Source: Diphasiastrum complanatum
Lineage: Eukaryota; Streptophyta; Lycopodiopsida; Lycopodiales; Lycopodiaceae
DNA length: 64,000 nucleotides
Assembly (NCBI GenBank): GCA_029204225.1
Contig: CM055099.1
Location: 64,878,958-64,942,957 of the forward strand
Reading direction: 5' to 3'
Part shown: positions 36,270 to 47,599 of the stretch, one piece after another
Layout: each line of letters starts with the position of its first letter
How positions within the stretch are numbered: position 1 is the first letter of the stretch
Notes under the pieces: generated by a model
Database searches by the model: none
Seen by the model: the letters and a program-made list of their open reading frames with translations, nothing else
What the model was told of the DNA's origin: nothing
Position numbers and translations under genes: made by a program

Positions 36270-39200
36270 ATGACCACTCCTCAGGGACCTGATCAACCCC
36301 AGGAGAGAGGCTTCGACGAACTTGAAACAGAAGCTTTGGCTTACAGAAAAGGGAAGGAACTCATGGAAGTAGAAGAACAGGAACAGTTCGCCGAAGAACT
36401 CGACGAACTAGTTACCAAGGAGCAGTTCCTCCAATTGGTAACAGAAGTGGATGATCTGAAGTTGGCATTAGCCAATTTCAAGTCCAGTGTGGACAACTCG
36501 TTCGCTGAACTCAAAAACTTGATTTTGAGTTCCGCGAAAGGAAGCCTTCTCTCCACTTCTCAGTTATCCCCTTCTCCACTTCCATCAGTTTCGGGCGAGA
36601 CTTTACGGTCTCACCCCAGTGTTTTTAAAGATTTAAAGCCTCCTACTTTTAATGGGGAAGAGAAGGATAGAAATGCAGATATTCTACAAACCTTCCTCAG
36701 CAAATGGAAGAACATTCATGCTCTTAAACAGACCCCTGACCATTTGCAAGCAATTGAGGCCAGTCTTTCCTTAGGGCCTATGGCCTATAAGTGGTTGTTA
36801 AATCTCCACGAGACTGGGCAGACTCCCCGGTCATGGAAAGCTTTTGAAGAAGCTTTCCTAAGAGAATTTCTACCAGAAAATGAACTGGATAGAGCCTGGG
36901 AAGCCTGGGAAAGAACAGTAATGGATAAATCCCTCATCCAATATATCTCGCAGTATCGAGAAGCAATTTTAAAGATTAAAAATATGGATGACTATCAGAA
37001 AATCAGGGGATTTGTCCGTGGCCTCAAAGATGAATATAAAGTAGAGGTCCAGAGAAACTCGCCTACTACCCTTGAGCAAGCTCTCAGATATGCTCAAATC
37101 TATGATGATTCAGTGGGTAGGAAGAAGGCGAGACAACAGCCACTTTCTGAGCAGCCTTCTCAGAAAGACTTTCAATTTAAAAAGAAATTTTTAAAAAGAA
37201 AGAAAGAAGACAAATTTAAAAGTGAAGCTCCTCAGAAACGCCCTTCACTCATACAGCCCTTAAAACCAGATGATTTTGAGAAAGCCAAACAAGAACGTTT
37301 GTGCTTTGTGTGTATGGGCAAGGGACACACAGTCAGACAGTGTCCCAAGGGGCCTTTCACTAAAAAAGATAAGAAAGATAAAAAACAAGTTCATCTTGTT
37401 CAGACTGTATGTTTCCCCAGTGACTCGGCAGCTTCCGAGATCAAAGTGTATCATGAAGATCATGAACACTGTTGCCAGCTGACCTCTGCAATGCTAGCGA
37501 GACCCTTCAGCTTTGGGCCGCATGACCTAGTACGTATGCATGGGAAAGTTGGTAACCAGTCAGTAAGAGTCATGGTTGATGATGGGGCAACCCATAATTT
37601 CATCAACCACACCCTGGTTAAAAAGCTTAAACTACCAGAAGTACCTAGTCAGCATAGGTACATAGTTTCATTAGCTAAGGGTGAAGATAAAAAAGTATGG
37701 GAAACTATGGTAAGAAAGTTAAATCTTGGTATTCAGGGGTACCAAGATGAAATAAACTTTCAGATAATGCACCTAGATCGAACAGACATTGTTCTCGGGA
37801 GAGATTGGCTCTACAGTTTAGGACCTTCCCTCCACAGAAACTATCAAGAGAACACCCTCAGCTTTCAGCATAAAGGCCGAGAGATCCAGTTGCATGGGGA
37901 GCATGATGTTCCCAACAGCCCTATGGTCTGCAGTTCAGAACTCTGTCAGCTAATCGGACACGAAGACCATCAGGTATTCTTATGTGACTTTCAGTTTATT
38001 CCTGAAGTTTCTATTTCTAGTTCTATTCAGCAGAAAATCAGTAAATTAGAAACTTTATTGTCTAAATTTAAAGATGTTTTTCCTGAAGATTTGCCACATG
38101 GTTTACCACCTAGCAGAGAGGTAGATCATGTAATAAACCTAGTACCAGGTACAGCACCTGTTTCTAAACCTCCGTATCGGGTCAGCCGAACAGAGGATGA
38201 AGAAATAACTAGGCAGTTAACAGACTATCTTGGGAAAGGCCAAATTCAGACCAGTAGTTCACCATGGGCCTCACCAGTCCTATTGGTGAAAAAGAAAGAG
38301 GGGTCTATGCGTCTTTGCGTAGATTACAGAGCCCTCAATAAAGTCACAATTAAGAATAAATACCCTATGCCTCGGGCAGACGAGTTGTTTGATCAACTCG
38401 ACGGGGCTAAGTTTTTCAGCAAAATAGACCTTAGATCGGGATATCATCAAGTCTGTATAAAATCGGAAGATGTCTCGAAAACAGCTTTTAGGACTCGTCA
38501 CGATCATTATGAGTTTAAGGTGATGCCATTTGGGCTCACAAATGCTCCAGCTACCTTTATGACCTTGATGAACAGTGTCCTCAGACCATACTTGGGTAAG
38601 TTTGTAGTCGTATTTTTAGATGACATCCTCGTTTACAGCAAAACGAGGAAGGAGCATCTAAAACACCTCAGAAAGGTGTTTCGACTGCTCAGAAAGCATA
38701 AGCTTTATGCTAAACAATCCAAGTGTGAATTCTTCGTTGAAGAAGTAGTATATTTGGGTCACATTATCTCTTCAGATGGGATTAAGATGGACCCAAATAA
38801 GGTTAAAGCCATACTCAGTTGGCTGAGACCTCAGAATATTTTGGAACTTCAGATCTTTCTTGGTCTGGCGGGATATTACAGACGATTTGTCAAGGAATAT
38901 GCTCAGATAGCAGTTCCTATGACAAATCTTCTTAAGGGGAAGGGAAAGGAGTTCATTTGGGAGTCTGCACAACACGAGAGCTTTGATGCTATCAAAATAG
39001 CCTTAGCTACAGCACCAGTTTTAAAAGTCGTCGACCCCAATCAGCCATTTGTGGTCGAAACAGATGCAAGCGACTTTGCAGTAGGTGCTGTGCTAACTCA
39101 GGGTGGACGACCAGTTGCGTTCAAGAGTAAAAAGCTCGAGCCAGCTCAGACTAGGTACAGTGCCTATGAAAAGGAACTCTTTTCTATAGTCCATGCCCTT

Positions 39201-41033
39201 AAGACTCGGAGGCATTATTTGTATGGTGCCAACTTTGAGGTCCTGACAGACCATGAGAGTCTCAGATACCTTTGCAATCAACCTGAGCTTAGAGGTCGGA
39301 AAGCTCGTTGGGCAGAGTTGATGCAAGAGTTTGACATGTCTATTAGATATAGGCGTGGAAAATTCAATACAGTAGCAGATGCCCTTAGCAGAATGCCTAT
39401 GATAAACGAGCTGAGTTTTACTCAGATTCGTAATGAGTTACTCGAGTCCTTGAGAGGGAAATGCCAGCATGATGCATTCTTCTCTATTATCTGGAACTCA
39501 GTCCAGAACAGACAGTTACAGACTCTAGAACCAGTTCCCGGGGCTGGTGCCAGTTCATCCAAGAATACGGCAGCTTCCGTTGAGGATGATGATGAGTCCG
39601 AGTATACGTCGTCAGATGACGTTGAGGATTCTGAGCCTGTATTACCCAAGCAAACCCCAGAGGTTGAGGGTCAGTTGACTCAAGGATTCAAATGGAAACA
39701 GTATGCCATTCAGGATGAGTACTTGCTCTATAGAGATAGAGTATGTGTCCCCAATTCAGAGGATTATAGGCAGCAGGTCCTATATGAATGTCATGACAAT
39801 CCTAGCGCGGGACACCCAGGCATACAGAAGACCTATGAGCTTCTTCGTAGGCAATTTTTCTGGCCCAGTATGAAAAAGGACGTCCACCAGTATGTAACCA
39901 GTTGCCAGAAATGTCAAGTAAATAAAGCAGAGCGTTTAAAGGCAGGAGGGTTGTTGCATCCCTTAGAAATACCAACTGGTAAATGGGAGAGTATCTCCAT
40001 GGATTTTATAGTAGGCCTGCCTAAAACCCAAAAGGGTAATGACGCTATATGGGTCACAGTTGACCGTCTGACCAAAATGGCTCATTTTATTCCGACCAAA
40101 ACAACCGTTAGAGCTCCAGAGTTAGCGAGGTTGTTTGTAGACGGGCTATTTAAATTGTACGGTCTACCTTCCAGCATAGTCAGCGACCGGGACAGTAAGT
40201 TTACTGGAAATTTTTGGAAGGCAGTATTCCATCATCTCCATACTAAACTTAATATGAGTACCACCGACCATCCACAGACGGACGGTTAAACGGAAAGGGT
40301 AAATCAAGTGCTGAAGGATATGCTTCGTGCATACGTCAACAAGAAGCAGACTAATTGGGAGGAGTATCTCTTGATATTAGAGTTTGCTTACAACAGTACC
40401 AAACATTCAGCTACGGGATACAGCCCATTTATGCTGATGTACGGTTTTCAGCCACGCTCACCCACAGCTGTAGGGTTTAAACAAGAAAAAGTTGAAGCAG
40501 CCAGAAACGTTTTAGAGGACCTAAACTAGATGATAGAACATGCTAAGCGTAGCATTAGACAGTCCCAGGATCGAGCCAGGCATTATGCAGATCCACACAG
40601 ACGGGATGTGCAGTTCTCCACTGGTGAGAAAGTCTACTTGAGAGTCCCAGTTGACTCGAAAACCCTCAAATCAGGAGTGTGTGCTAAGTTGTCTCCAAGG
40701 TATTGTGGTCCCTTTACCATCAGTAGGAGACTAGGCGAGGTCACCTATGAACTAGAACTCCCACACAGCAGTAAGGTTTTTCCAGTCTTTCATGTAAGTC
40801 AGTTACGAAAAGCCTTAACCAGATCAAACAATCTGGTAGGGGACAATGTTCTAGTTCTCCCATTGGATCCTCAACAACCTCCACATGAACCAGAGGAGAT
40901 TCTTGATAGTAGAGAGACGCAGACTCGTCATACTCTATACCGAGAATATCTGGTTAAGTGGAATGATCAGCCTGTTGAGAATGCCACTTGGGAAAGAGGC
41001 AGCGTCCTTCGATTTTTCCAGACTTTGTCTTAG
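36270..41033 (+). pseudogene. Chromovirus Gag-Pol polyprotein with chromodomain, two nonsense codons
   Basis: A single frame encodes Gag (about residues 100-330), zinc knuckle [14 protein letters not shown] near 345, protease [11 protein letters not shown] near 434, RT ([20 protein letters not shown] near 783), RNase H ([12 protein letters not shown] near 930), integrase zinc finger ([10 protein letters not shown] near 1180 to CQKCQ) and core (MDFIVGLP near 1243, VSDRDSKF near 1303), and a C-terminal chromodomain (YREYLVKWNDQPVENATWE). TAA at 40287-40289 falls in the integrase core where a Gln is usual, and TAG at 40527-40529 lies downstream. The frame is otherwise open to 41033. The chromodomain likely directed integration to particular chromatin. 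Confidence 0.93.
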
Positions 41034-41064
41034 AGGACCAAGACGGTTCTTAAGGGGGAGGGAC

Positions 41065-41422
41065 TGTTACGAGCTCGTAACCAGTGCCGAACCCTAGAGA
41101 ACACAGATAGGTCAGATACCACAGTCAGGGTCGTGTCCAGCGTACATGACCAACAGGGCAAGACAGTGTGAGTAGTGTGCCCCAGCACGGTCCATAGCCA
41201 TGGCGGGCCTAACATAGCCTAGGGACCCTGTCAGCAGGATAGGGCCCCCAGTTGGGTCTCGACGTGCAGTCGGCCACGTCAGTGCCACGTGGCCGACACT
41301 TGGCAGTAGCATGCTACCAGTCCTCACACTGGGCTAGGAGGGGCTTACTCTATATCAGGGAGTAGGCAAGGTTGGGTGGATCAGTTAGTGTTTGCCCTAC
41401 TGTGGTGTTAGGATCTATTACA
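41065..41422 (+). mobile_element. Chromovirus copy 2, 3' LTR
   Basis: 358 bp, from TGTTACGAGC to CTATTACA, followed by the GGCTT duplication. It differs from the 5' LTR at about four C/T positions. Confidence 0.95.
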
Positions 41423-41427
41423 GGCTT

Positions 41428-41578
41428 CAGCACAGAGAGCCTCCATTGTATGAGGCAGATGAGCCAGTGTCAGAGGATGAGCATGATGAGGATGAGCCCA
41501 TTCGGGTTGTGTTTGCCAGATCAGAGAGGGATGAGGCAGATGACATAGGTGTAGGGCACACGCCACGGGCAGGGGTCA
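41428..41578 (+). pseudogene. hAT-like transposase C-terminal region, continuation after chromovirus
   Basis: It encodes HREPPLYEADEPVSEDEHDE, then [16 protein letters not shown] and VGHTPRAGV. It is collinear with E2's minus-strand ORF (HRVPPLYEADEPVSEDDQDE). At 41578 the match stops and chromovirus sequence begins without a target duplication, so the remainder of the transposase tail was deleted. Confidence 0.75.
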
Positions 41579-41580
41579 CA

Positions 41581-43310
41581 CTCATAATGACCGTGACGAG
41601 TCCTAAAAGCTGTTTTCGAGACATCTTCCGATTTTATACGGACTTGATAATATCCCGATCTAAGGTCTATTTTACTGAAAAACTTAGCCCCGTCGAGTTG
41701 ATCAAACAACTTGTCTGCCCGAGGCATAGGGTATTTATTTTTAATTGTGACTTTATTGAGGGCTCTGTAATTATGCTGAAAGCTGAGGGTGTTCTCTTGA
41801 TAGTTTCTGTGGAGGGAAGGTCCTAAACTGTAGAGCCAATCTCTCCCGAGAACAATGTCTGTTCGATCTAGGTGCATTATCTGAAAGTTTATTTCATCTT
41901 GGTACCCCTGAATACCAAGATTTAACTTTCTTACCATAGTTTCCCATACTTTTTTATCTTCACCCTTAGCTAATGAAACTATGTACCTATGCTGACTAGG
42001 TACTTCTGGTAGTTTAAGCTTTTTAACCAGGGTGTGGTTGATGAAATTATGGGTTGCCCCATCATCAACCATGACTCTTACTGACTGGTTACCAACTTTC
42101 CCATGCATACGTACTAGGTCATGCGGCCCAAAGCTGAAGGGTCTCGCTAGCATTGCAGAGGTCAGCTGGCAACAGTGTTCATGATCTTCATGATACACTT
42201 TGATCTCGGAAGCTGCCGAGTCACTGGGGAAACATACAGTCTGAACAAGATGAACTTGTTTTTTATCTTTCTTATCTTTTTTAGTGAAAGGCCCCTTGGG
42301 ACACTGTCTGACTGTGTGTCCCTTGCCCATACACACAAAGCACAAACGTTCTTGTTTGGCTTTCTCAAAATCATCTGGTTTTAAGGGCTATATGAGTGAA
42401 GGGCGTTTCTGAGGAGCTTCACTTTTAAATTTGTCTTCTTTCTTTCTTTTTAAAAATTTCTTTTTAAATTGAAAGTCTTTCTGAGAAGGCTGCTCAGAAA
42501 GTGGCTGTTGTCTCGCCTTCTTCCTACCCACTGAATCATCATAGATTTGAGCATATCTGAGAGCTTGCTCAAGGGTAGTAGGCGAGTTTCTCTGGACCTC
42601 TACTTTATATTCATCTTTGAGGCCACGGACAAATCCCCTGATTTTCTGATAGTCATCCATATTTTTAATCTTTAAAATTGCTTCTCGATACTGCGAGATA
42701 TATTGGATGAGGGATTTATCCATTACTGTTCTTTCCCAGGCTTCCCAGGCTCTATCCAGTTCATTTTCTGGTAGAAATTCTCGTAGGAAAGCTTCTTCAA
42801 AAGCTTTCCATGACCGGGGAGTCTGCCCAGTCTCGTGGAGATTTAACCACCACTTATAGGCCATAGGCCCTAAGGAAAGACTGGCCTCAATTGCTTGCAA
42901 ATGGTCAGGGGTCTGTTTAAGAGCATGAATGTTCTTCCATTTGCTGAGGAAGGTTTGTAGAATATCTGCATTTCTATCCTTCTCTTCCCCATTAAAAGTA
43001 GGAGGCTTTAAATCTTTAAAAACACTGAAGTGAGATCGTAAAGTCTCACCCGAAACTGATGGAAGTGGAGAAGGGGATAACTGAGAAGTGGAGGGAAGGC
43101 TTCCTTTCGTGGAACTCAAAATTAAGCTTTTGAGTTCAGCGAACGAGTCGTCCACACTGGACTTGAAATTGGCTAATGCCAACTTCAGTTCATCCACTTC
43201 TGTTACCAATTAGAGAAACTGCTCCTTGGTAACCAGTTCGTCGAGTTCTTCGGCGAACCGTTCCTGTTCTTCCACTTCCATGGGTTCCTTCCCTTTTCTG
43301 TAAGCTACCT
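41581..43310 (-). pseudogene. Chromovirus gag-pol, copy 3, rearranged
   Basis: Minus-strand Gag (from 43310, with a TAG near 43212 after the first residues and another near 42388), zinc knuckle, and protease ([11 protein letters not shown]) lead to a junction where NTLSFQH joins NYRALNK. About 450 bp between protease and RT are deleted, keeping the frame. RT then ends at RTRHGHYE. The 3' two thirds of pol and the 3' LTR are missing. It is very similar to copy 2 (shared KKDKKDKKQ insertion). Confidence 0.9.
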
Positions 43311-43859
43311 TAACTTCTTGAAGGAAAAAAAAAGTCTAAAAGACTAATTTACAACTGTACAAGGGAAAGGAAAGATGACTTAGCTGTTTCTGAGGACTGT
43401 ATTTCCAAAGAAAGAATGAAGAGGAACCCTTTCAGCTCCTTTCCCCAAGATTTCAGACCTGCTGTCCCGAAAAATGCCAGTTTGAAGCTTCAAAACGGTG
43501 CCAAATTTCCCGGTTCTTTGAGGATAGTAGCTCGCTGGTCTGATTGCAACCCAACTGGCTGGTTTGCTTCTGATTTGAGACCCAAAAAGTATTTCAATTT
43601 CTGATTTTGGTGTCTCTCTACCCTCGCTGGCTGGACAGCCACCTCTGGCCCAATTTTCTAAAATTCAAGGCCCAAAACTTGCTTGAAACTCTGATCTGAC
43701 TTCAAGTAGTAGGTCGCTGGTCTGTAGCAATCTAGTTTGATGTTCAGACTACTGAAAAATCCTCAAAAACAGTGATGAAAAACTAATTTTTCATCTCCCT
43801 GTCCAGCACTGGCCCTGCTAAAACTGAGTTCCCTAGGATGGAGATGGCTCTGATACCAG

Positions 43860-44217
43860 TGTAATAGCTCCTAACACCACAGTAGGGCAAACACTAACTG
43901 ATCCACCCAACCTTGCCTACTCCCTGATATAGAGTAAGCCCCTCCTAGCCCAGTGTGAGGACTGGTAGCATGCTACTGCCAAGTGTCGGCCACGTGGCAC
44001 TGACGTGGCCGACTGCACGTCGGGACCCAACTGGGGGCCCTATCCTGCTGACAGGGTCCCTAGGCTGTGTTAGGCCCGCCATGGCTATGGACCGTGCTGG
44101 GGCACACTACTCACACTGTCTTGCCCTGTTGGTCATGTACGCTGGACACGACCCTGACTGTGGTATCTGACCTATCTGTGTTCTCTAGGGTTCGGCACTG
44201 GTTACGAGCTCGTAACA
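43860..44217 (-). mobile_element. Chromovirus copy 3, 5' LTR
   Basis: 358 bp, reverse of 34947-35304. The primer site, seen inverted as GCTCTGATACCA, lies just left at about 43847-43858. The right edge (CGTAACA, 44217) abuts the 3' part of E1. Confidence 0.95.
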
Positions 44218-44383
44218 CGTACCCCTTTTTTTTCCTGAATTTTTTACCTAGTTTAAGCCTATTAAAAGGGAAATATTATTTTTGTGGTGCCGCCCTGGTA
44301 CCGCTGGTCTGAGGGCGGCACCATAACCGCGGTACCACCATTATGGTACCGCGGTACCATAATGGCAGTACCACGTGCCACTA

Positions 44384-44385
<2 letters not shown>
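44218..44385 (+). mobile_element. E1 right subterminal region and end
   Basis: An A/T-rich lead is followed by GGTACC palindromes and the terminus CCACTATG. It is the inverted match of E2's left end (47367-47530), which identifies E1 and E2 as the same subfamily. Confidence 0.8.

Positions 44386-44427
<42 letters not shown>
44386..44427. repeat. (TA)n between E1 and E3
   Basis: 42 bp of pure AT dinucleotide separate CTATG of E1 from CATAGG of E3. Confidence 0.95.
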
Positions 44428-44429
<2 letters not shown>

Positions 44430-44623
44430 TAGGTCCCGCGGTACTGGGTACCGCGGATCCCGGTACCGCGGGACCATACTGGTACCGCGGTACCATGATG
44501 GTACCGCGGTACCACAATATAATAATATATTTATTATTTTTTATTTTTTTAAATTTTTTTTTACCTAAACCTACCCGCCCCCCTCGCATTTCCTCTGAAA
44601 TTTTTTTGCGCCCTCTCCGCCCT

Positions 44624-45562
44624 GATTCGGATGCCCAGCTGGCCGACTTGGTTGCCACATTGGATTCAGAGGCCCAGCAGATGCCGAGTGTCAGGGCGCC
44701 CCCATCATCTCTTGCCAGCATGCCACACACAGAGTCCCAGCCAGAGCAGCCGCATGAGGTGCCTACAGTTCCTCCAGCTCCTCAGAGGGTGTATGTGCGT
44801 CGCACAGCTCCTCCAGTGCCACCGATGCCATTTAGGCCTGCAGCCCCTCCATCGCCGTCCACTTCTGCAGCACCAGGTCTCCATGGCAGGCCACCATCTG
44901 TGCCCAGGTTTTCTCTTGCAGCGCCCACATCCACAGTGGCTCCTCCAGTGGCAGCACCCACGTCACATCCTCCTCCTTTGGCAGCACCCAGGATGTACCA
45001 GTACCGGCCACCACAGCGCCCCTTTCAGTACATATCGCCACTGTACTCGCCTCCTGCACAGCCAGTTCCTCCACCTGCAGCAGCCCCACGGGCACACACT
45101 CCACGAGCTCATCCTCCTCGCTCAGTTGCACAGGGAGTTCCCTCTTTTGCTTCCCTATCCCAGCCGGCCTCAGCTTGGGCCCAGCCTAGCCAGCCAGGTG
45201 ATTTGCATGGGGGTGACGAGGCATTGACAGCTCCTCTTGTCCGCAAGAGACCAGGCAGGCCCAAGGGTGCACCGAACAAGAAAGGCAAGGCACAGAAACT
45301 GCCAGGGAGGAGAGGACGACCACGCAGGGCTCTAGGTACAGGTAGAGGTGCAGTATCACAGCCAATTGGAGCAGGTGTTGTTGGTTTGGCCTGCTTGGGG
45401 GCTGATGCGGAGGCTGATTGGGAGGATGAGGATGACGAGTCTTCCCCCTCGGATACACAGCCCATGCCAATTCCAGACAGGCAGAGATATCGGCTGCGAG
45501 AGTCAGCTCGGGGCCCTGAGTTGTCTCCAGAGCATTCGTCTGAGTCAGAGCCAGAGCATTGA
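44624..45562 (+). CDS. Pro/Ala-rich protein with AT-hook-like motifs (transposase C-terminal tail)
   Basis: An open frame of about 310 codons encodes a low-complexity tail: acidic DAQLADLVATLDSEAQQ, long Pro/Ala/Ser blocks, then basic RKRPGRPKGAPNKKGK and RRGRPRRALG, whose GRP cores resemble AT-hooks, and an acidic end (ADWEDEDDE...SESEPEH). AT-hooks bind the minor groove of AT DNA, fitting an element living in (TA)n. The frame is open upstream to 44495, but the true start is unknown because the N-terminal domains are deleted. It may not be expressed. Confidence 0.5.
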   Translation, partial: DSDAQLADLVATLDSEAQQMPSVRAPPSSLASMPHTESQPEQPHEVPTVPPAPQRVYVRRTAPPVPPMPFRPAAPPSPSTSAAPGLHGRPPSVPRFSLAAPTSTVAPPVAAPTSHPPPLAAPRMYQYRPPQRPFQYISPLYSPPAQPVPPPAAAPRAHTPRAHPPRSVAQGVPSFASLSQPASAWAQPSQPGDLHGGDEALTAPLVRKRPGRPKGAPNKKGKAQKLPGRRGRPRRALGTGRGAVSQPIGAGVVGLACLGADAEADWEDEDDESSPSDTQPMPIPDRQRYRLRESARGPELSPEHSSESEPEH

Positions 45563-46085
45563 TTGTGGCTCTGTTGTTTTAGTTTCAGTAGTTTGTCTCT
45601 AGCAGACGGTCTACCATTGTACTCAGATGATTTTTCACATTATATACAGTGTTTGGCCTAGATTATTTGCTGCACATTGTGCGTATGTCGCTCTGTACAT
45701 GTGATGCTTTATTTTATGTTGAAGAATTCTATGTGCGTGTCTGAATCCTATTTTCATTTAATTTCGTTTGAAGTGAATGCTAGCTTCACATATATGCACC
45801 TACATCATGAGCACAGCAATCACCCCTACACCCCAAACGACATTTCATAAACACATGTAATACATCTGCATTTAAAAAAATTACAGACATTGCATCTTAC
45901 ATGACCAGGCTCGCGTTGCACAAAAAACAACTATGTATATATTCAACCATTGTATCAGGATAACATCACATATACTGTCATTTTTTTAAGCAGCCATCTA
46001 GTTATTTGCTGCACCATAAACTGCCGAAAACTACATAGCAACAGTCCGCCACATACGGGTGGACCTCATCTATTCTAAACATCCC
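45563..46085. other. Spacer between the two convergent E3 genes
   Basis: AT-rich, presumably containing the 3' UTRs and poly-A sites of both genes. No ORF. Confidence 0.5.
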
Positions 46086-46451
46086 TCACTGATCCTCCAC
46101 CGACTCCTCGCCCTCGTCTGGTGCATTGTTTTGTCGCCTTTGCTCTGCCTCCCGGTTAGCCCGAGCTGCCTCCTGGTTAGCCCGACGTCTGGCCGCCCTT
46201 TCCCTGACCATGATGAGCTGCCGTCGTGTGAAATTCATTCCGATCTGCTCATCCAGATCCAGCTCGACAGCGGGGACAGGATCCACAGCGGGGGCGGGTG
46301 GCTCCGGTTCCGGATTTCTCTGTCGAGTCTGTCGCAGCATCTCTCGGATATCTGCCTCTTGCTTCCGATGCCTCTCGTTGTGCCTTCGGATATCTTCCTC
46401 AAGCTTTCTCCTGGCTTCGCCCTCGGGCTTCGGTGGTATGCGCTCAGCCAT
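46086..46451 (-). CDS. Second gene of the hAT-like element: small charged protein (E3 copy)
   Basis: From ATG at 46451 the frame encodes 121 residues: MAERIPPKPEGEARRKLEED, a long charged helix (HNERHRKQEADIREMLRQ), a Pro/Ala linker, then ELDLDEQIGMNFTRRQLIMV and an Arg/Ala-rich helix ending EEGEESVEDQ. The homologue in E2 (48088-48432) has the same order and about 75-80% identity by eye. The conserved GMNFTRRQLIMVRERAARRR block is basic and may bind nucleic acid. I know no family for it. The gene faces the transposase tail. Its role is unknown: cofactor, regulator, or a gene carried along. Confidence 0.6.
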   Translation of the reverse strand: MAERIPPKPEGEARRKLEEDIRRHNERHRKQEADIREMLRQTRQRNPEPEPPAPAVDPVPAVELDLDEQIGMNFTRRQLIMVRERAARRRANQEAARANREAEQRRQNNAPDEGEESVEDQ

Positions 46452-46659
46452 CTCGATCGACTTTCTCCTCACAGCACCCTGATCCTTGAACACCCTCTCA
46501 CAGCACCCTGGCTCTCAAACAGCCTCTCACAGCCTGTCACCGGCTCTCGCTTGCTCTCTCACTGTCTATCACTAGCCCTCTCACAGCCTCTGAAAATGCC
46601 GACCACAATGGCATTGTGAGTGCCTATTTATCCCCACAGCCTGATCGGCCATGTGGATC

Positions 46660-46870
46660 CCCATCATCCCTCCATGTGCCTCCGTACCTGCCCCCATGTG
46701 ATGCTCCCCCCTGTGTTGGTCTCCCATTGGGCCCATGGTCTGCTCACCCACAATGCCCATGTGCCTCTGTACTTGCCCCCATGTGATGCTACCCCCCTGT
46801 GTTGGTCTCCCATTGGCCCCTCGGTCTGCTCACTCGCAGTGCCCATGTGCCATTGCAACAGTCCCCTGCA
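46660..46870 (-). repeat. 84-bp minisatellite, about 2.5 units (E3)
   Basis: Units with CATGTGCCTC, CCCCCATGTGATGCT, GTGTTGGTCTCCCATTGG and GGTCTGCTCAC repeat at about 84 bp. It corresponds to the array at 47600-47825 of E2 on the opposite strand and lies upstream of the second gene. Confidence 0.75.
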
Positions 46871-46986
46871 TCATGTACTGTACCCTCTTTTTTTACTTTT
46901 TTTACTTTTTCTTGTCCTTTTTTGGTAGTTAATATGCAAAAAAAAATTACTGAAAATATATTAAAAAATAAAAAAAATATAAAAAA

Positions 46987-47088
46987 TGGTACCGCCCTGG
47001 TACCGCGGATCCCAGGGCGGTACCGTATCGGCGGTACCACTGATATGGTACCGGCGGTACCATACCAGCGGTACCAGAGGGTACTATG
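46987..47088 (+). repeat. E3 right terminal array of GGTACC palindromes
   Basis: Eight GGTACC words or near-matches with CCGCGG/GCGGATCC links lie within 100 bp, ending CTATG. Confidence 0.85.
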
Positions 47089-47112
47089 ATATATATATAT
47101 ATATGTATATAT

Positions 47113-47332
47113 CATAGGTCCCGCGGATCCCGGTACTGCGGGACCATACTGGTACCGCGGTACCAAATTTTTTATTTTATTTTTTTTACGAAAATAACAC
47201 GGGAAAAAAATTTAAATTTTTTTTTTTATTATGGTACCGCCCTAGTAGCGCGGATCCCAGTGCAATACCGTACCGGTGGTACCACTGTTATGGTACCGGC
47301 GGTACCATAACAAAATACCATAGGGCACTATG
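47113..47332. mobile_element. MITE1, 220 bp, GGTACC family
   Basis: A short element from CATAGGTCCCGCGGATCCC to ATAGGGCACTATG lies between (TA)n at 47089-47112 and 47333-47366. Both ends carry GGTACC palindromes. The centre is A/T-rich with ACGAAAATAACACGGG, shared with MITE2. There is no ORF, so it would rely on a transposase in trans. Confidence 0.75.
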
Positions 47333-47365
<33 letters not shown>

Positions 47366-47599
47366 CCATAGTGGCACGTGGTACCGCCATTATGGTACCG
47401 CGGTACCATAATGGTGGTACCGCGGTTATGGTGCCGCCCTCAGACCAGCGGTACCAGGGCGGCGCCACAAAAATAATATTTTTTATTATTTAAAAAAAAA
47501 AAAAAAACCCTTTTAACAGGCTAAAACTAGGTAAAAACTAAGATGTTACTGTACATGGGGATTGTACTGGGGGCACTATGGGAGAGCGGACCCAATTGG

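Larger units (their letters stand above)
34947..41422 (+). mobile_element. Full-length Ty3/gypsy chromovirus, copy 2
   Basis: The element is 6,476 bp with two 358-bp LTRs, a primer site, gag-pol with chromodomain and a polypurine tract (about AAGGGGGAGGGAC, 41052-41064). A GGCTT target duplication flanks it (34942-34946 and 41423-41427), and the hAT transposase reading resumes across it. LTRs differ at about four sites, all C/T, so the insertion is fairly young. Two in-frame stops in pol mean it cannot be autonomous now. Confidence 0.95.
31833..44385 (+). mobile_element. E1: hAT-like DNA transposon with nested chromoviruses
   Basis: The left end CATAGATCCAGCGGTACC (31833) matches the right end of E2 (51638) as an inverted copy. 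The right end GTACCACGTGCCACTATG (44385) matches the left end of E2 (47367) inverted. Both ends sit in (TA)n. Subterminal regions are full of GGTACC and CCGCGG words. The interior holds a broken BED/DUF659/hAT transposase. A complete chromovirus (34947-41422, 5-bp duplication) and a rearranged chromovirus (41581-44217) are nested in it. The transposase C-terminus and the second gene seen in E2/E3 are missing. Confidence 0.75.
44428..47088 (+). mobile_element. E3: internally deleted hAT-like element (2.66 kb)
   Basis: The left end is CATAGGTCCCGCGGTACTGG and the right end is GGTACCAGAGGGTACTATG, with (TA)n on both sides. After the left end and leader, sequence jumps near 44623 directly into the transposase's C-terminal Pro-rich region. 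BED, DUF659 and dimerisation parts are gone. It keeps the C-terminal ORF (to 45562), the opposite-strand small gene (46451-46086) and an 84-bp minisatellite. It is non-autonomous. Confidence 0.75.

Noticed and set aside
46059-46619. Plus-strand 186-aa ORF over the E3 second gene, and the 201-aa minus ORF over the E2 one
   Set aside because: They are antisense shadows of the small gene. The MAE...ESVED frame is the one with matching length and order in both elements.
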